64,000 nucleotides of DNA from Gamsiella multidivaricata. Taxonomy: Eukaryota; Mortierellomycota; Mortierellomycetes; Mortierellales; Mortierellaceae. Both the position numbers and the translations under genes were made by a program. The notes beneath the pieces were generated by a model. It was given only the letters and a program-made list of their open reading frames with translations, was not told where the DNA came from and ran no database searches. Positions 10,830 to 22,660 of the stretch are shown here, piece after piece. The number at the start of each line of letters is the position of its first letter. Position 1 is the stretch's first letter. Location: assembly GCF_025024155.1 (NCBI RefSeq), contig NW_026251829.1:18079-82078 (forward strand), written 5' to 3'.

Positions 10830-13800
10830 ATGACATGGATATCAGTCGTCCTGGGAACGGGCTCCCGAGGCACCAAGGCTCGACTTTCAACACCCCGCGT
10901 GGTTGAGCACTGGGGATCAAATGCTTTTATGACAGCAGTACTTCCATCACCCAGAATCATAGCAATGACCATGCCACGGAACAGGATCTTTCTGCAGTCG
11001 CCTCATTGTCGCATGCGTCGTCATTGGATCCACTCTTCTCCCAGGACTCGTTCAACAGAAACTACGGTCGTACAGCCATCCAGAACCACCAATTTGAACT
11101 CGACCAGCACCAGTACGACCAATACTGTAATCGATGCTAATACTGTAACGGCCCCTGCAGTGCTACCAAATAAATCAAGGAGAGGTGGTCATCATCCTCG
11201 GATAACGTACATCTGGACGCCTGAGATGGATAGGCAAATCATCGACATGCGACTCGAGGGAGACACCTGGCAGGAAATAGGCGCTGCTCTCGGACGGGAC
11301 TTTAAAGCCATCCGCCTACGGTACAAAAAGGAGCTGGATCCGGCCCTGCTTCGAGACTGGACACCCGCCAAGGTCGAGTACCTCAACACCTCGGTAACTC
11401 AAGGAAAGAACTGGCGTCAGATCTCCGAGGAACTGTTGATGACACAGTCGGCCTGCCGTGAGAAATGGCTGAGCGTCAACCCGCAGATGGCGCTGCAGAC
11501 CAAGGTCAAACCGCGACCTCGACCAAAGGCTATCGTGAGGTCAGTTGCGTTTAAGGAGTCTGGATTGGTTGGGACAAGACGATATAAGTGGTGCGATCAG
11601 ATGGATGCCTTGATGTTGAGTCTTAAGGATCGTGGGCTGAACTGGAGGCAGATCGGATCGGCCTTCGGGATGGTACCTATGACATGCTACATGCGGTATC
11701 GGCATCGATTAATACCTAGGCTCAAATCGGGCTGGGCGCCTCCCAAACTGGATACATCCAACGCGCCATACTACTTACTGCCGAATCGTCATCGACCAGA
11801 CCCCAACGCTAGCGCATGTGCAGCTGAGACAAGCACCGAAAACAACAGCACGGATAATAGCACCATCGATAGCAACAGTGTTTCAACAGATGATCCCGAT
11901 TCGATATGTGATCGGCCATCTATCACAACACCGTTGGGGGCGGTGAGCAATGATTTTTTGTACAACACATTCGACCAGCCACCATTACATCCGAGGACAT
12001 GGACAAAGGAAGAAGACGATTATATCATTAAGAGTCGCGAAGAAGATGCATCGTTCAAAGCGATTGGCATACATCTCAACCTAGAACCTCGAGACTGTTC
12101 CCATCGATACTACTCTACTCTTTATCTTCCATCCAAGAACAAGGAATGGACGCATGAGCTTGTCGAGAAACTCCTTTACTATGTCGAGCAGGGGCTCGGC
12201 TGGACTACTATCGCCAATGATCTGGGCATTCATCGCATTGTCTGCAAGGAAAAATACAGGGAGCTCACGCAGCCAGAAACGTCGTCGTCTTCGACCAAAT
12301 CACGAGATGCCATCGCCCAGAATGCGAAAGGCCATACCTCCATAGCTGCCACATCAAGTTATCCAGGTCCCGACATGGTAGAGGACAATGATAACGAGGA
12401 TGTCCTGGAAGAGTACGAACGCGATGAGGACCATCTTGATCAGCAAGATGACAATATCATAGACGAACTGCGAGGCGACTACAGGTCCGACTATGACGGT
12501 TATGGCGACGACGATGGCGATGATGATGATGATGATGATGATAGCGGAGACGACATGCTGGATGTTGATGTACCGGAGGATGGAGAGGGCTTCACGGACG
12601 ATGATATCATTCGCACAGGCAGATGGTCTAAGAAGCAGAAGCCCATTTCGCCTTCGACGACAACCGTTCACGATGTTTGGGACCGGGAATCGTTTGTGAG
12701 GGAGGTCAAAAAGAGATGGACACCAGAAGAGGAGACGACCTTGATTCAGCATGTCATCAGGAATGGAACACGCGCCTGGCAGGAGATTTCTGATGCACTG
12801 GCCGGGCGCCATTCTGCGGAGGAGTGCCAGGGCTATTGGAAGCATCTTGATATGCCTGTCCGTCGCGCTGAGAAGCAGTCGTACAAGTGGGAGCCCCACA
12901 AGGAGGCCCTCTTCTGGAGACTGTGGCTCGAGAGTGGATCTGATTTTGACGAAATATCAAGGAAGCTCTGCAACTTCAAGGGATTTGAGGGTGCAGGAGC
13001 ATTACAGTCATCCGACCAAGGACAGTCATCGACATCGAGTAGAATTACTATTCAGGACTGCGAGGAGCTCTTCACTCAGCGGACGCAACAATTGCGGAAG
13101 GTGGCCGGAGAGCAGCAGGACGACGAAGTGTTCCGAAATGACTGTGTTGAGATGGCATTGATGCTCAGCAAACCTTCACCTTTCAAATGGGACAAGGAAA
13201 AGTCAGTCAAGCTGCAGAAACTCGTTCGACAGCGCCTCAAGTCGCGAGATATTCAGGTTAATTGGATTAACTGGAGATGGGTGGCTCGCCATGTTGGTGG
13301 TGGTGTGACCGCACAGCGCTGTTGTGTTCACTGGAGGCAGTTGAGGAAGGTGGAGATTGACAAGGAATCCTGGACCGACGAGGACATCCTGCTGCTGGAA
13401 CAAGGCATTCGGGAGATCGGCCCGACTTTCAACCACCCCGACAACCAGTCCACTTCATCGCCTCCCTCTGCCACTGCTGCTGCAGCGGTATCAGTTGATA
13501 ATTCTGGCAGCAGCTCGGAGCCGAACCTGACAGGATTCCGCGCCATCCAAAGGTTTTATCTTCCGGATCGCAGTATTGAGGCTATGCAGCGAAAGTACTT
13601 TTTGCTGTCTGATAAAGGATCGACCGTCACAATGCGCGAGTATATGTCCGTCATGGATGCAGTGGACGAGTACGGCTTGGATCAATGGGACAAAGTGGTC
13701 GAAGCCCTGAAGTCGTCTTTATCATCGTCCTCACCCTCAGCATCAGGGGCACAGGGGTCAAGTTTTGTTGGTTGGACGAAAGCGCCATGTCGCCGTGTGT

Positions 13801-14021
13801 GGGAAGCGTCATATAGGCACCACCTGCTATATACCCCATGGACCTTCGAGGAGGACCGGGATCTGAAGGAATCAGTTGATCGGATTGGGCTGCAGGAATG
13901 GGTGGCGGTCTCGCGCTTCTTCCCTGGAAAGTCGGCCTGGCAATGTCGCCTACGCTGGTGCCAACTGACGGATCCTATCCAGCCAGCACAATCCGCTGCG
14001 CCACTTCCAGACCATCTTTAG
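10830..14021 (+). CDS. Multi-SANT/Myb-repeat protein, 1063 aa, with a mitochondrial-like N-terminus
   Basis: A single uninterrupted exon encodes about eleven SANT/Myb-type repeats, recognised by spaced tryptophans and the W..I...L pattern (for example WQEIGAALGRDFKAIRLRYK, and TPWTFEEDRDL near the C-terminus). They occur in groups at about residues 125-300, 385-480, 620-720 and 780-1050. An acidic Asp-rich stretch at about 565-580 comes from a GAT-triplet run (12517-12543). The repeats should bind DNA or histone tails, so a transcription or chromatin role is the default reading. The N-terminal 70 residues are rich in Arg, Ser and Thr, lack Asp and almost lack Glu, and contain RRHWIHSS, which looks like a mitochondrial presequence. 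The exact start is uncertain, since in-frame ATGs also occur at codons 34, 46 and 48. No orthologue was recognised. Confidence 0.85.
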   Translation: MTWISVVLGTGSRGTKARLSTPRVVEHWGSNAFMTAVLPSPRIIAMTMPRNRIFLQSPHCRMRRHWIHSSPRTRSTETTVVQPSRTTNLNSTSTSTTNTVIDANTVTAPAVLPNKSRRGGHHPRITYIWTPEMDRQIIDMRLEGDTWQEIGAALGRDFKAIRLRYKKELDPALLRDWTPAKVEYLNTSVTQGKNWRQISEELLMTQSACREKWLSVNPQMALQTKVKPRPRPKAIVRSVAFKESGLVGTRRYKWCDQMDALMLSLKDRGLNWRQIGSAFGMVPMTCYMRYRHRLIPRLKSGWAPPKLDTSNAPYYLLPNRHRPDPNASACAAETSTENNSTDNSTIDSNSVSTDDPDSICDRPSITTPLGAVSNDFLYNTFDQPPLHPRTWTKEEDDYIIKSREEDASFKAIGIHLNLEPRDCSHRYYSTLYLPSKNKEWTHELVEKLLYYVEQGLGWTTIANDLGIHRIVCKEKYRELTQPETSSSSTKSRDAIAQNAKGHTSIAATSSYPGPDMVEDNDNEDVLEEYERDEDHLDQQDDNIIDELRGDYRSDYDGYGDDDGDDDDDDDDSGDDMLDVDVPEDGEGFTDDDIIRTGRWSKKQKPISPSTTTVHDVWDRESFVREVKKRWTPEEETTLIQHVIRNGTRAWQEISDALAGRHSAEECQGYWKHLDMPVRRAEKQSYKWEPHKEALFWRLWLESGSDFDEISRKLCNFKGFEGAGALQSSDQGQSSTSSRITIQDCEELFTQRTQQLRKVAGEQQDDEVFRNDCVEMALMLSKPSPFKWDKEKSVKLQKLVRQRLKSRDIQVNWINWRWVARHVGGGVTAQRCCVHWRQLRKVEIDKESWTDEDILLLEQGIREIGPTFNHPDNQSTSSPPSATAAAAVSVDNSGSSSEPNLTGFRAIQRFYLPDRSIEAMQRKYFLLSDKGSTVTMREYMSVMDAVDEYGLDQWDKVVEALKSSLSSSSPSASGAQGSSFVGWTKAPCRRVWEASYRHHLLYTPWTFEEDRDLKESVDRIGLQEWVAVSRFFPGKSAWQCRLRWCQLTDPIQPAQSAAPLPDHL

Positions 14022-14261
14022 ATTCTTCAACAGAGAGCTCAGCAGAATCTCCAGCACCATTTTCAGTAGAGACCTCAGCAGAGTCTTCGGCACAGTTATA
14101 GCTTCACTCCCTTTGCATCGTACAATTTGAACATCTTTTATGCTAATAAAAAGGCCCATCAACATAGCACCTTTTCTTCACTTTGTCGCTAGTAATATGT
14201 TTATTGGCATTATGTTACACGGAAGGGATGGTGAAGATGAGGAAAGGAGACGGAAAATGCA

Positions 14262-15801
14262 TCAAGAAACTGCACGGATAAACTTGAAGTTTTGGGCCAG
14301 GTGTGTATAAAAGTTGAAGATAACGAGCAGCACCAGCAAGAATTCCAGCCCGACCATGGCACCCTGCCTCCGACACAGCTTTCCATGCAAATGTTCGTCC
14401 GCAATGTCCTGTTTCCATGACCTGTCGATCTGGCGCTGACCTGCTGCTGTGCATCCATACGTCCAGACGTAGATATAAATTGAGATACTCAGAACCTGCG
14501 CCCAGATGATGGAGGCAATGATTTCCGTGAAGATGACAATTAGGGGCTTTGAGTTCGAGCTGTCGAGCCCCTCGGGCGGTCGTCGGGACTCCAGAAAGAT
14601 AGTGAAGCAAGAATAGGCGATGGTGAGGATTGACAGAATGACAGTGAAGATTAAGACAGCGTTATCATTCGAGAGCTGTGTCTGATGGTCAGGGGTCTTA
14701 ATCAGGATGATGATCGCGTCCAGAGCGATGGCAAATAGGGACACGGCCGTCATAACGGTCAAGGTCTTTAAGAAATTGGAGAACAAGGGCGAGTTGAGGA
14801 AGGCCTTCATGGATTCGAGATTAAAGGCTGTGTTCTTGGTTGTGTTGGGTTCTTGGGTCAAGGGTAATTCTGTGTCCTTTTCATCCCAGGCTGTGTGTTC
14901 GGGTGGCTCGGTCGAGATGCATTGACCCGTGGGGTATCCTCGCATGGCTTCCATGGACTCTTTTCGGTTCCGTCGCTTTGATCTCGATGTGTCCAATCCT
15001 ATGCCTGGACCTCCTCGCCTGTGCTGTGGACAATTACAGGTACAGATGTTGCTGTTATTGCTGTTGATACTGTTGTTGTCGACTATATCCCCATTAGTGA
15101 CAACATGTCCCGTCGACTTCGTCTTGAAGATCTCATCCAGTTTGAGACCAGGGAGCTTTCGCAGGTTCGAAACGGCAGTGGAAGGACTGGTGTCTTTACT
15201 ACCAGAGGTCGGTGCTGTTGTTGCTGTTCCTCCTGGAGCGAAAGTGCCAAGGTATCTGCGAGAGAGGTCAGAGATGGTCGAGACGTTGCTCATGGTCGCG
15301 AAGACGGACCAATCCTGCGAAGAGCTTCTCTTAGAGGATACTGAAGAGGCCGAGGCGAGGTGCTGTGACGAGTCTGTTTGAAGAGGTTTTGTTGTGGAGG
15401 TACCTGACCTGCTATTGCTAGCAAAGGGGCTGATGCTGTTGGCATTAGAATCCAAGCCTGGCGCTGGAGCCGAGGCTGAGGGGGTGCTATTTGGGAGGAG
15501 GAGTGTTGGAGGCGAGGCTACTCCTGGAGGGTAGGAATGGGTTGGATCGTGTTCAAGCACCTCTGGCAGTCTATCGAGTCTGGTAGTGTGTTGTTGCTTC
15601 TGTTGTTGCCCCTGGTCATGCTCCGCCCAGCTATTGATGACAAAAAAGAGGAGTTGTACGCGGGTTTAGCATGGGTGGTATGTGGCTATATCAGTGATAG
15701 CATCTAGGAGGAAAGAAGGGGAAGAGGTAGAAGGGGCGATTGACATACAACGGTAGGGTCGAGACAGCGGCCTTCTTGAGGGTCGCCTTTTCAAAGTCCA
15801 T
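14262..15801 (-). CDS. Predicted four-helix membrane protein with a disordered N-terminal half
   Basis: Two exons, 15801-15749 and 15630-14262, join in phase across a 118-bp GT..AG intron to give 473 aa, starting MDFEKATLKKAAV. The first 280 or so residues are Ser/Thr/Pro/Asn-rich and likely cytosolic. The C-terminal part has four hydrophobic segments (beginning LTVMTAVSLFAIALDAIIIL, LIFTVILSILTIAYSCFTIF, IVIFTEIIASIIWAQVLSIS and VGLEFLLVLLVIFNFYTHLA), with charged loops and an ARRP-like turn after helix 2. The 4-TM spacing resembles MARVEL-type proteins, but no diagnostic motif is visible, so I leave it unnamed. A CNCPQHRRGG cluster and a Lys/Arg patch lie before the membrane part. Its 3' end converges with the SANT-repeat gene (240 bp between stops). 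Confidence 0.75.
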
Positions 15802-15824
15802 ATACTCTTCTGCTGGCCCGGGTG

Positions 15825-15990
15825 AATGAGGAGTGGAGTGGAGGAAGGAGTAGAGTGGAGGAAGGAGTGGATGCCGGAGTGGAGGAAGGAGTGGATGCCG
15901 GAGTGGAGGAAGGAGTGGAGGAAGGAGTGGGGTGGAAGAAGGAGTGGAGTGGAGTAAGGAGTGGAGGAGGAAGTGGAGTGGTGGGAGGCA
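15825..15990. repeat. Imperfect GGAGTGGAGGAA tandem repeats upstream of the 4-TM protein
   Basis: Purine-rich units of GGAGTGGA(GGAAGGAGTGGATGCC) repeat for about 165 bp just upstream of the start codon at 15801. The strand asymmetry leaves both strands open in several frames, so the long open frames here are artefacts of the repeat. It probably lies in the promoter or 5' leader. Confidence 0.85.
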
Positions 15991-16273
15991 CAAAGCATAT
16001 TTTGGGTTTTTTGGGTTGGAGAACTTGGGCGAGGGACGAAGATGAGGTCATGATTCGCCTCAAAAACCTTGCTGGTGTTCAAACCCGTAACTGAACCAGC
16101 CAGGGTCGAAGAACTATAGAGTCATCGACCCTTCACTGGATGCCTTCCCTCGTTCTACCTGTTGGACTGTGAGCAAACAAGCAAGCAAGGACTAAAGACA
16201 AAGGAGACGTATGTCTGAATAGTATTAATAGTATTGTCTATGTTGTCAGCATAATCTAGTAGCCTATGCTTCC
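15991..16273. other. Intergenic spacer between the 4-TM gene promoter and the APEH 3' end
   Basis: The remainder of the gap between start codon 15801 and stop 16274 shows no coding potential. It must contain the 3' untranslated region of the peptidase gene. Confidence 0.5.
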
Positions 16274-19219
16274 TTATATAAACGCGCCGCGTCCTCCCTC
16301 GCCCTGACGACCGACCTCCTCCATAACCTGCTCCTTACGCGTAAATTCCACCAGGAAGCTAGCAAGACTATAGGTCGAATTGCTCTCCGCCTCAACAGAG
16401 TCCAGCGCATGTCCTGTGCCCTCAAACATCTGGATCCTGTTCACTGCTCCCTTGATCTTCTCACGTCTAATCCTGTTCTGTCGCGCCTGCCACCACGAAA
16501 TACCCTGACTAGGAGGCACACGACGATCGCCCGATCCAAGCAACATCAGTGTCGGAGCCACCACCCTCTCTACATGCTCCATTGGAGACGCAGCCCTCAA
16601 TTTCTTAAACACCTCCTGGTCAGCAAGCGTGGCTAAAGGTGGCGAGGCCATATCGAACGACAATCCAGTAACCGCATAACCCCACTCGCCAATGTCCGAG
16701 ATGGCAGTAAGCGCAGGAATGTCTGTCACAGGGTTGCGGAACACCGCGGCTTTGTAGCTGGGATCCTTCAGTAAATGGCCCACGATGAATCCGCCGTGGC
16801 TTCCTCCTGTAAGGGCGATGCGTTCACCATCGACCCGGCCCTGAGAAATGATAAAGTCGCGAACAGCCTGGCATTCGTTGACATCCAGCTCGCCCACTCG
16901 GCCAACTAGCGCCTCGACATTGTCCTGGCCAAATCCAAGACTGCCCGTAAAGTTGACTAGACGCGTTCAAGGAGCATGGCCTTTAGTAAGTCGGGATGCA
17001 TGAAGTTTGTGAAGAAAAAAATTTGTCGAATGAATTCATACCATTGGCGACTGCAAAGCCGAGACTCAAAAGGACCAAGTTGAGCACCGAAAACTCGGCC
17101 GCAAATCCAGAATGGGGTCCGCCATGAGGAAAGATCACCAACGGCGGCTTAGATCCACTCACAGCACTCTTGTTCTGGGCATCTGCATCACTACCAGACC
17201 TAAACGGCTCCAGATAAAGAGCCTCCAAACTCTCTAGCTGACCAGGAATATTATCCACGAGCGACCATGCATGCGACTCATAAAACGGTCTGGCCTTGAC
17301 ATTCTTGGCTTTCTCTAACTTGAAAAAGCGTACCTTGAGGCCTGCGGAGTGGTCCTTGTCAGATGCGTCGATCTGACCTAAAAGCAGCACCCATGGCTCC
17401 ACAGGAGTCGAATAAGTTGTCAAAACCCAGCGCGCATCGGCATAAAGAGCTGTGGTTGATCCTGGGTGTTGCACCTTAGGAGTCAGCTCCTCTATAGCTC
17501 CCGATTCGATGTCGATTGAGAGCAGCGTGCGACGTGAGCACCAGGCAGAAGAGGTAATGATCTTTGTAGACGACACCCAGAGCTGCTTGGGAAGTTGGTC
17601 AATATATAGTCCTGGGAATCCGGTCTTTGTATCAGCCTTGTGGACGAAATCAACGACGGTAGAGACCTTCCCGGAGGCGATATCAATCTTTTCGTCCGGA
17701 AAAGAAAAAGGAAATGAATACGATGGGTTAGCTACAAGAAACTTGACTATGTATGTGTCTGTAGGATATTATTATCGACGTCGTACTTTGCACAGCTTGG
17801 CACAGCTAGCATGAGGTCCGTTAACCGCGTTTGATAAGAAGACCTATGTGATAATAAAACAATTAAAAACAGGTCAATATGATTTTCGTCATCGCGAAGG
17901 ACTACCGCGATGACAGATTGGCAATGTAGACCTCATAGTATTACCAAAGTCGATCCATCTTTGTTCAGTCTAGGAGACCTTGCACTCTTGAGCTCATCCG
18001 TTAAGGTCTTGAAGTCGGATCCGTCAATGTTGACCTGATACAGGCCAGTACTGCAGATATCGTAGCAATATCCAAAGTCAGTTAAATGTCATGCCGTAGC
18101 AGTACGGCGCATGGCTCAGTATATGGACGGGATTATGCAGCCATTTCACGTACAGTCTGTTTTGACAGTAGACGATGCCAAAGAATTGAGGGTCGCGGTG
18201 GTAACCAGTAAAGATGAGAGAGTTGGAGTCATGAGAGAAGATGGCCTAATGGTATATAGTTCATGAAGAGGGCAGATCGTGTTCAGATCATCACATCTTG
18301 CGGATAGCTCTCTCACGATAACGTGTTGACGAGTGGCCTCTTACCTGTCCAGGGCTCATGTCTCCTTCAAAGCGATCCAGGGCTTTCACCTCAAAGTTGT
18401 CAAGGTTGACAACCACAAGCGTTGGTTCGCGCTTTCCCGTAAAGGTCTCTCCCCAGTCTGGTCTGTAATTGTATTTCTATTACAAAACACGAGTCGCTAT
18501 TCCGTCAATAGTTTGCGGACGGAGGGAAACATCAGCAGTTCTTTTTCAGCGAACAACACTTACCTCGACTGCATCTTCAGATTTCTTACGCTCTGCAACA
18601 TAAACAATTTTGGTCTCATCGCGGGACCACTCAAGCGTGCCAAATGTTGAATCGGCATAAAAGTCATCGTGACTTGAAGTAGTCTCCAAAAGATGAAGGA
18701 TGGAGCCCTCGGACCAGATCTACACACGCATATTCGTTTGCGAGCCGGTTAGCAGACAGGTTATGCGAGGCTGGGCGTATCATATCGCTCTCTTCATTTT
18801 TCCTTCCTTCACCTCAACAAAATGCTTTTTCTTTTCACCAGCGACAGAGCGGAGGACGACTGTGAGATTGCCCGAGGGTGACACGGCCTGGGCAATAGCA
18901 TCACCCGTGTCAATAGAAGGACCGGTAAGGATCAGAGGTTTAGACTTCTCTTGGATTGAGGCCACAACCGTACGGGTGAACTTGCGCCTGACGTTTCTCT
19001 CGAGGTCTCTTTGTGAGAGCGACACCTGAATATCTGAAGAGGCGACGTGATGATAACAAGACCGTTAATTACTGCCTGTTTCAATTTGTTCAGGTACAAG
19101 CTGCGTGTGTCGCCAATACACTTACTGAGGGTGTTCTCAGTGGAATTGGGTAGGACGGTGGCATCTGTGTAGGAGGGGATGGAAGCGAGCGCCTTAAAGA
19201 TTTCCTGTGGGGTGGACAT
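16274..19219 (-). CDS. APEH: Acylaminoacyl-peptidase (acyl-peptide hydrolase), prolyl oligopeptidase family S9
   Basis: A cytosolic serine peptidase that removes N-acylated residues from blocked peptides. Nine exons join in phase: 19219-19126, 19033-18813, 18719-18564, 18476-18345, 18245-18154, 18050-17945, 17843-17787, 17687-17042, 16956-16274, for 728 aa (human APEH is 732). The N-terminal half is the beta-propeller, with family signatures VSLSQRDLE, KYNYRPDWGE and VFLSNAVNGPHASC. The C-terminal alpha/beta-hydrolase domain has the nucleophile in TGGSHGGFIV (Ser554), Asp645 in GSGDRRVPP and His684 in GTGHALDS, so the triad is complete. It is transcribed away from UFL1, with only 192 bp between start codons. 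There is no signal peptide. The splice model is well supported because every junction restores a conserved family sequence. Confidence 0.95.
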
Positions 19220-19411
19220 GGTGAGAAATGAGAAGAAGACTGATGGCGTGTGAAAGAACTTGAACTTCGTTCTTCAAAGGGAACCCAGCAATTATAAATG
19301 AGGCGATCGTTCGAACCTTATTTAGATGCTGTTTATGGAAACGAAAAATCAATTGGGGCAACACTTGGACGCTACAAACGGTACACTTTTATCGCTTGAC
19401 ATCAAACCATC
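19220..19411. promoter_or_regulatory. Short bidirectional promoter shared by APEH and UFL1
   Basis: Only 192 bp separate the two divergent start codons, so both promoters and both leaders must lie here. The sequence is moderately AT-rich; I see no clear factor-binding motif. Confidence 0.6.
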
Positions 19412-22400
19412 ATGGCCAGCGCCATCTGGAAAACCTTCTTCGGTACACGCGACAACCCTGAGGACTTGCTCGAACCCGCCAGCCTCTCTGAGGACGCCTG
19501 TGGCAGTCTCGTTCACAGCCTTGTTCGTCTCGGCTACCTAGCCAATATCTCGCTTTCACTCGATGGAAAGTCATTCATCACCCATGAACAGCTCATCCAG
19601 GACATCCTGATCCAGCTGAAGAAGCGTCATGGTAAGCATACAAATGCAATATCAAGAGGAAAAAAGACGAACAAGTTGAAATAATACGGCCTTTTTGGGT
19701 TGCTATAGGTCGCGTCAGTTTGTTGGACATGCCAAAAGTCCTGAACGCCAGCTTGTCTGATATCGAGGATCGCATTAAAGAGTTGGTTCGTGCGAAGCCC
19801 GGTACAGTCGTACTTGTCCAGGATGAGCTTCTTCAAATGTAAATCTCCTTTCAACTGTCGCAAATGTCAAATGTATAATTGGTTTCAGTCCTCACAAAAG
19901 CTGACTTCTTTTCATCTTCTTCGACACAGGGAGTATCTCGACAGTATGACTGAACAGATGACAAAAGAGTTAGACCAGCAAGGATATCTGACAATTGCAG
20001 ATCTGTGTCGAAAGCACAAGCTGGCCATCGATTTCATGAGACAGGTATATGGTATGAACAGCCTTGCTTGACAATTAACAGGACAGCAAGGCACATTTCT
20101 CACACCTTGACTTTTTGAATAACTCTATATAGTTTTTAAAAGATCGCGTCGGAGGCGTTATCCCAGGACAATGGGACACTATCGACCGCGGCGTTATTAT
20201 CTCACCTTCATTCTTGGAGAAAGAAAAGACAACCCTACTGAAAATATTAGATGAACTGGAAGAGTAAGTAGATATATCTCTATGTAAAGTGCGCGGAAGC
20301 GACATGGCAATTGGTCAAGCATCACGGACGCTCGCTTATTTCTGCTCAATTGAACAGGCCCACAAGTTTGCAGTCGCTGCGCTCGCGGCATGTTGTTCAG
20401 GACCAACTTTTTTACGGACTGTGCGACTTACTTTCCAGGGAGGGTGGACTCCCTGGCTTATTCAAGGGTACTAATGAGCAGGGCGTCTTTGTGCCGAGAC
20501 CCTATGAGCAACATCAAACTGAATGGATCGAGACATTTTTCAAGAACAATGGATTTATAGGTAAAGTGGTCATTTTATGGTCATCCAAATCTGTTCTGAT
20601 TAAGGCATGCTCGCAGCAGGCGTGTGAATCTAAACTGCCGTCCATTATACTTGTTTATGGGAAACAGAATTTGACTCGGTCAAGAAACGTGGGATGGCGG
20701 ATCCTAAAGCGTACGTGCAAACAAACCACCCAATAGCTCTTCTTCTGGAGACACATGCCGTCAAAGATAGTATCTGGTCCATTATCGACGCCAGTGTTGA
20801 AGACACTATTTCCAACTTATCATGGATCGATGTTAAGGTTTGTACATGGAAATACAACTTGAGGACTCTTTTTGTCATGTCGCAAATCCCAGCTAAGACC
20901 ATTTCTCTTTATTGTAGCCGCTCTTGCCCTCGCCCTTAACCAAAGACGACATTGCAAGTTTGCTCCGACAGCTTCCCAGTCTTGCAGAACCTACCTTTCG
21001 CATCGCTATATCCCCTGACCAAGACCAATCCTTGACAGGATATGGTGGTGGTTCTCCGCAGGAGACCTTTATCATCCAAGACAGTATTGTCATCACCTCA
21101 GGGCAACTGCAGAAATGTCTCTTGAAAATGGGTCCCCTTTTGGACCGCAGTCTCAAAAACATGGTCTCCTGGCGATTATCTTTTGGCACAAACGAGCAAT
21201 TGGAAGGCCAAGATCCGGACAATGAAAACAGGGTCAGCAATTTTGGGGAGCGGGTCTCTCATTTTAAGGGCGTAATGGAACATGCCTTCAATGCACATCC
21301 GGGCCCACAGCGGAAGAACATCAAACATGCAAAAGGCAGCGCTGGGAAGCAAGATGGGACCAAGAAGCAGATTCAGGACTTTTTGACGATTCAGGATGTC
21401 AGGGAAGAGATCAAGAAACTTGAACCGGATTTTGACCCCGTACTGGTGAGTGCTGTTTCGGGAGCATTGTACAGAGACTTGGTGGAGAACTTGAGAGACA
21501 GGAATCGGTCCATGGTTCTAAATCAGGTGCAGGAAGTCGAGAAGGAGGAAGATGACCTCGTCAAGCACGATGTGACCGATACGTCTGGAGAAGGCGTGCC
21601 AATGTTGGCAGCCATCCGATCTCTGTCAAAGCGCATCGAGCTGTCGTCAACAGGCATCGACATTTTTGAAGGTAATCACAATCCGATCGCAAAACGAACG
21701 CAGGACACGATGAATTCCCAGCACAACTACTAACCGATATATGTCGTTCTGTAAACTAGATCCATCAGCAAAGAACTCTCTAAGCAAATATCTTCTGCAG
21801 TCATGGTGTGTCGAGCTGCTGGATCTGATTACTCTATACCTGTCTGACCTGGACAAGACTTCATCTATCATTACGCCTTCAGATGCCATTGAAACGCGTG
21901 AACGAGTCAAAAAAGCTTACAACGAATTTCAGAGCCAGAGCAATAATGCATCCAGCATACAAGGTCCGTTTGTCATTTCCGTAGAAGATAGGATAGCACT
22001 GTTGAAACTGGTGCCGCAAGATAAGGTTGAGCCCCTCGAGAAGATGCGCAAGTTGACTGCTGGCAGCGGCAAGCAAAAGAATTTGGCCGAATACGTGGAC
22101 ATGCTGTCCTTCCTCTTCCGGGATGAGAATCTCGACCTGAAGGCCACTGGTACCGGTAGCATGGACAATAGGTTAGTTCGAGGGACAGGCTGTAATATTT
22201 GTATTTTGTGATGATCGAACGCTAACCAAACATCCGTTTTTGGGATACTCGGTGGTATAGTCAGTGGAGGAGGGAACACGTGGAGGAACTTCGCAATATT
22301 TTGATCGGAATCCACCCTTTCGCGGACCCAGCGTTGATGCTCCACATCGTCACTCTTATTGTATTTCAAAAGTGGACCGGGCGTATGCTTCATGCCTCCG

Positions 22401-22660
22401 GGAAGCACGTCCCGCGTACCTTGAGACAACTTCGGTTGTCGGTCGAGCAACAGCGACCGCCAGTGCGAATGAGTGCTTCAGAGCAGGAAGTTGCCATATT
22501 GCAGTTGAATCTTCTGGAGGAGATGCTGAGCTTAGTTTTATCGAGCGTCAAGCAGCAACAACAGGAAGCAAGCGAGCATAAAGGTGCACAGGAAGATTCA
22601 CGTCGAAGCTGGCAGGCAGTATATGACCTTGGAGTCATGTTATCCAGTTCCATGCAATAA
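19412..22660 (+). CDS. UFL1: UFL1, E3 ligase of the UFM1 conjugation pathway
   Basis: UFL1 promotes transfer of the ubiquitin-like UFM1 to targets such as ER-bound ribosomes, acting with UFC1 and UFBP1/DDRGK1. Nine exons join in phase: 19412-19631, 19709-19838, 19930-20044, 20133-20263, 20358-20560, 20668-20837, 20918-21671, 21760-22171, 22261-22660, for 844 aa (human 794). The winged-helix start keeps LDGKSFITHEQL, GRVSLLDMPKVLN and EYLDSMTEQM. The middle keeps RGVIISPSF, GVFVPRPYEQHQTEW and NNGFIEFDSV. The C-terminal domain keeps FQKWTGRMLHASGKHVPRTL, matching the metazoan LLFQF..HSMLHAPGRCVPQ stretch. A charged linker lies near residues 430-480. Its stop lies within an AATAAA signal and it converges with CDC73 at 79 bp. 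Most studied fungi lack this pathway, which makes the gene notable. Confidence 0.93.

Noticed and set aside
12354..12899. 181-codon minus-strand frame with Ile-rich hydrophobic runs
   Set aside because: It is antisense to the Asp-rich GAT repeat of the SANT protein; the Ile run is the complement of that repeat and not a membrane helix.
15666..16094. Overlapping open frames on both strands encoding SFLHSGIH-type or GVEEGVDAG-type repeats
   Set aside because: They arise from the GGAGTGGA tandem repeat, which lacks stops in several frames. There is no start context or family, and the first exon of the 4-TM protein already ends in this area.
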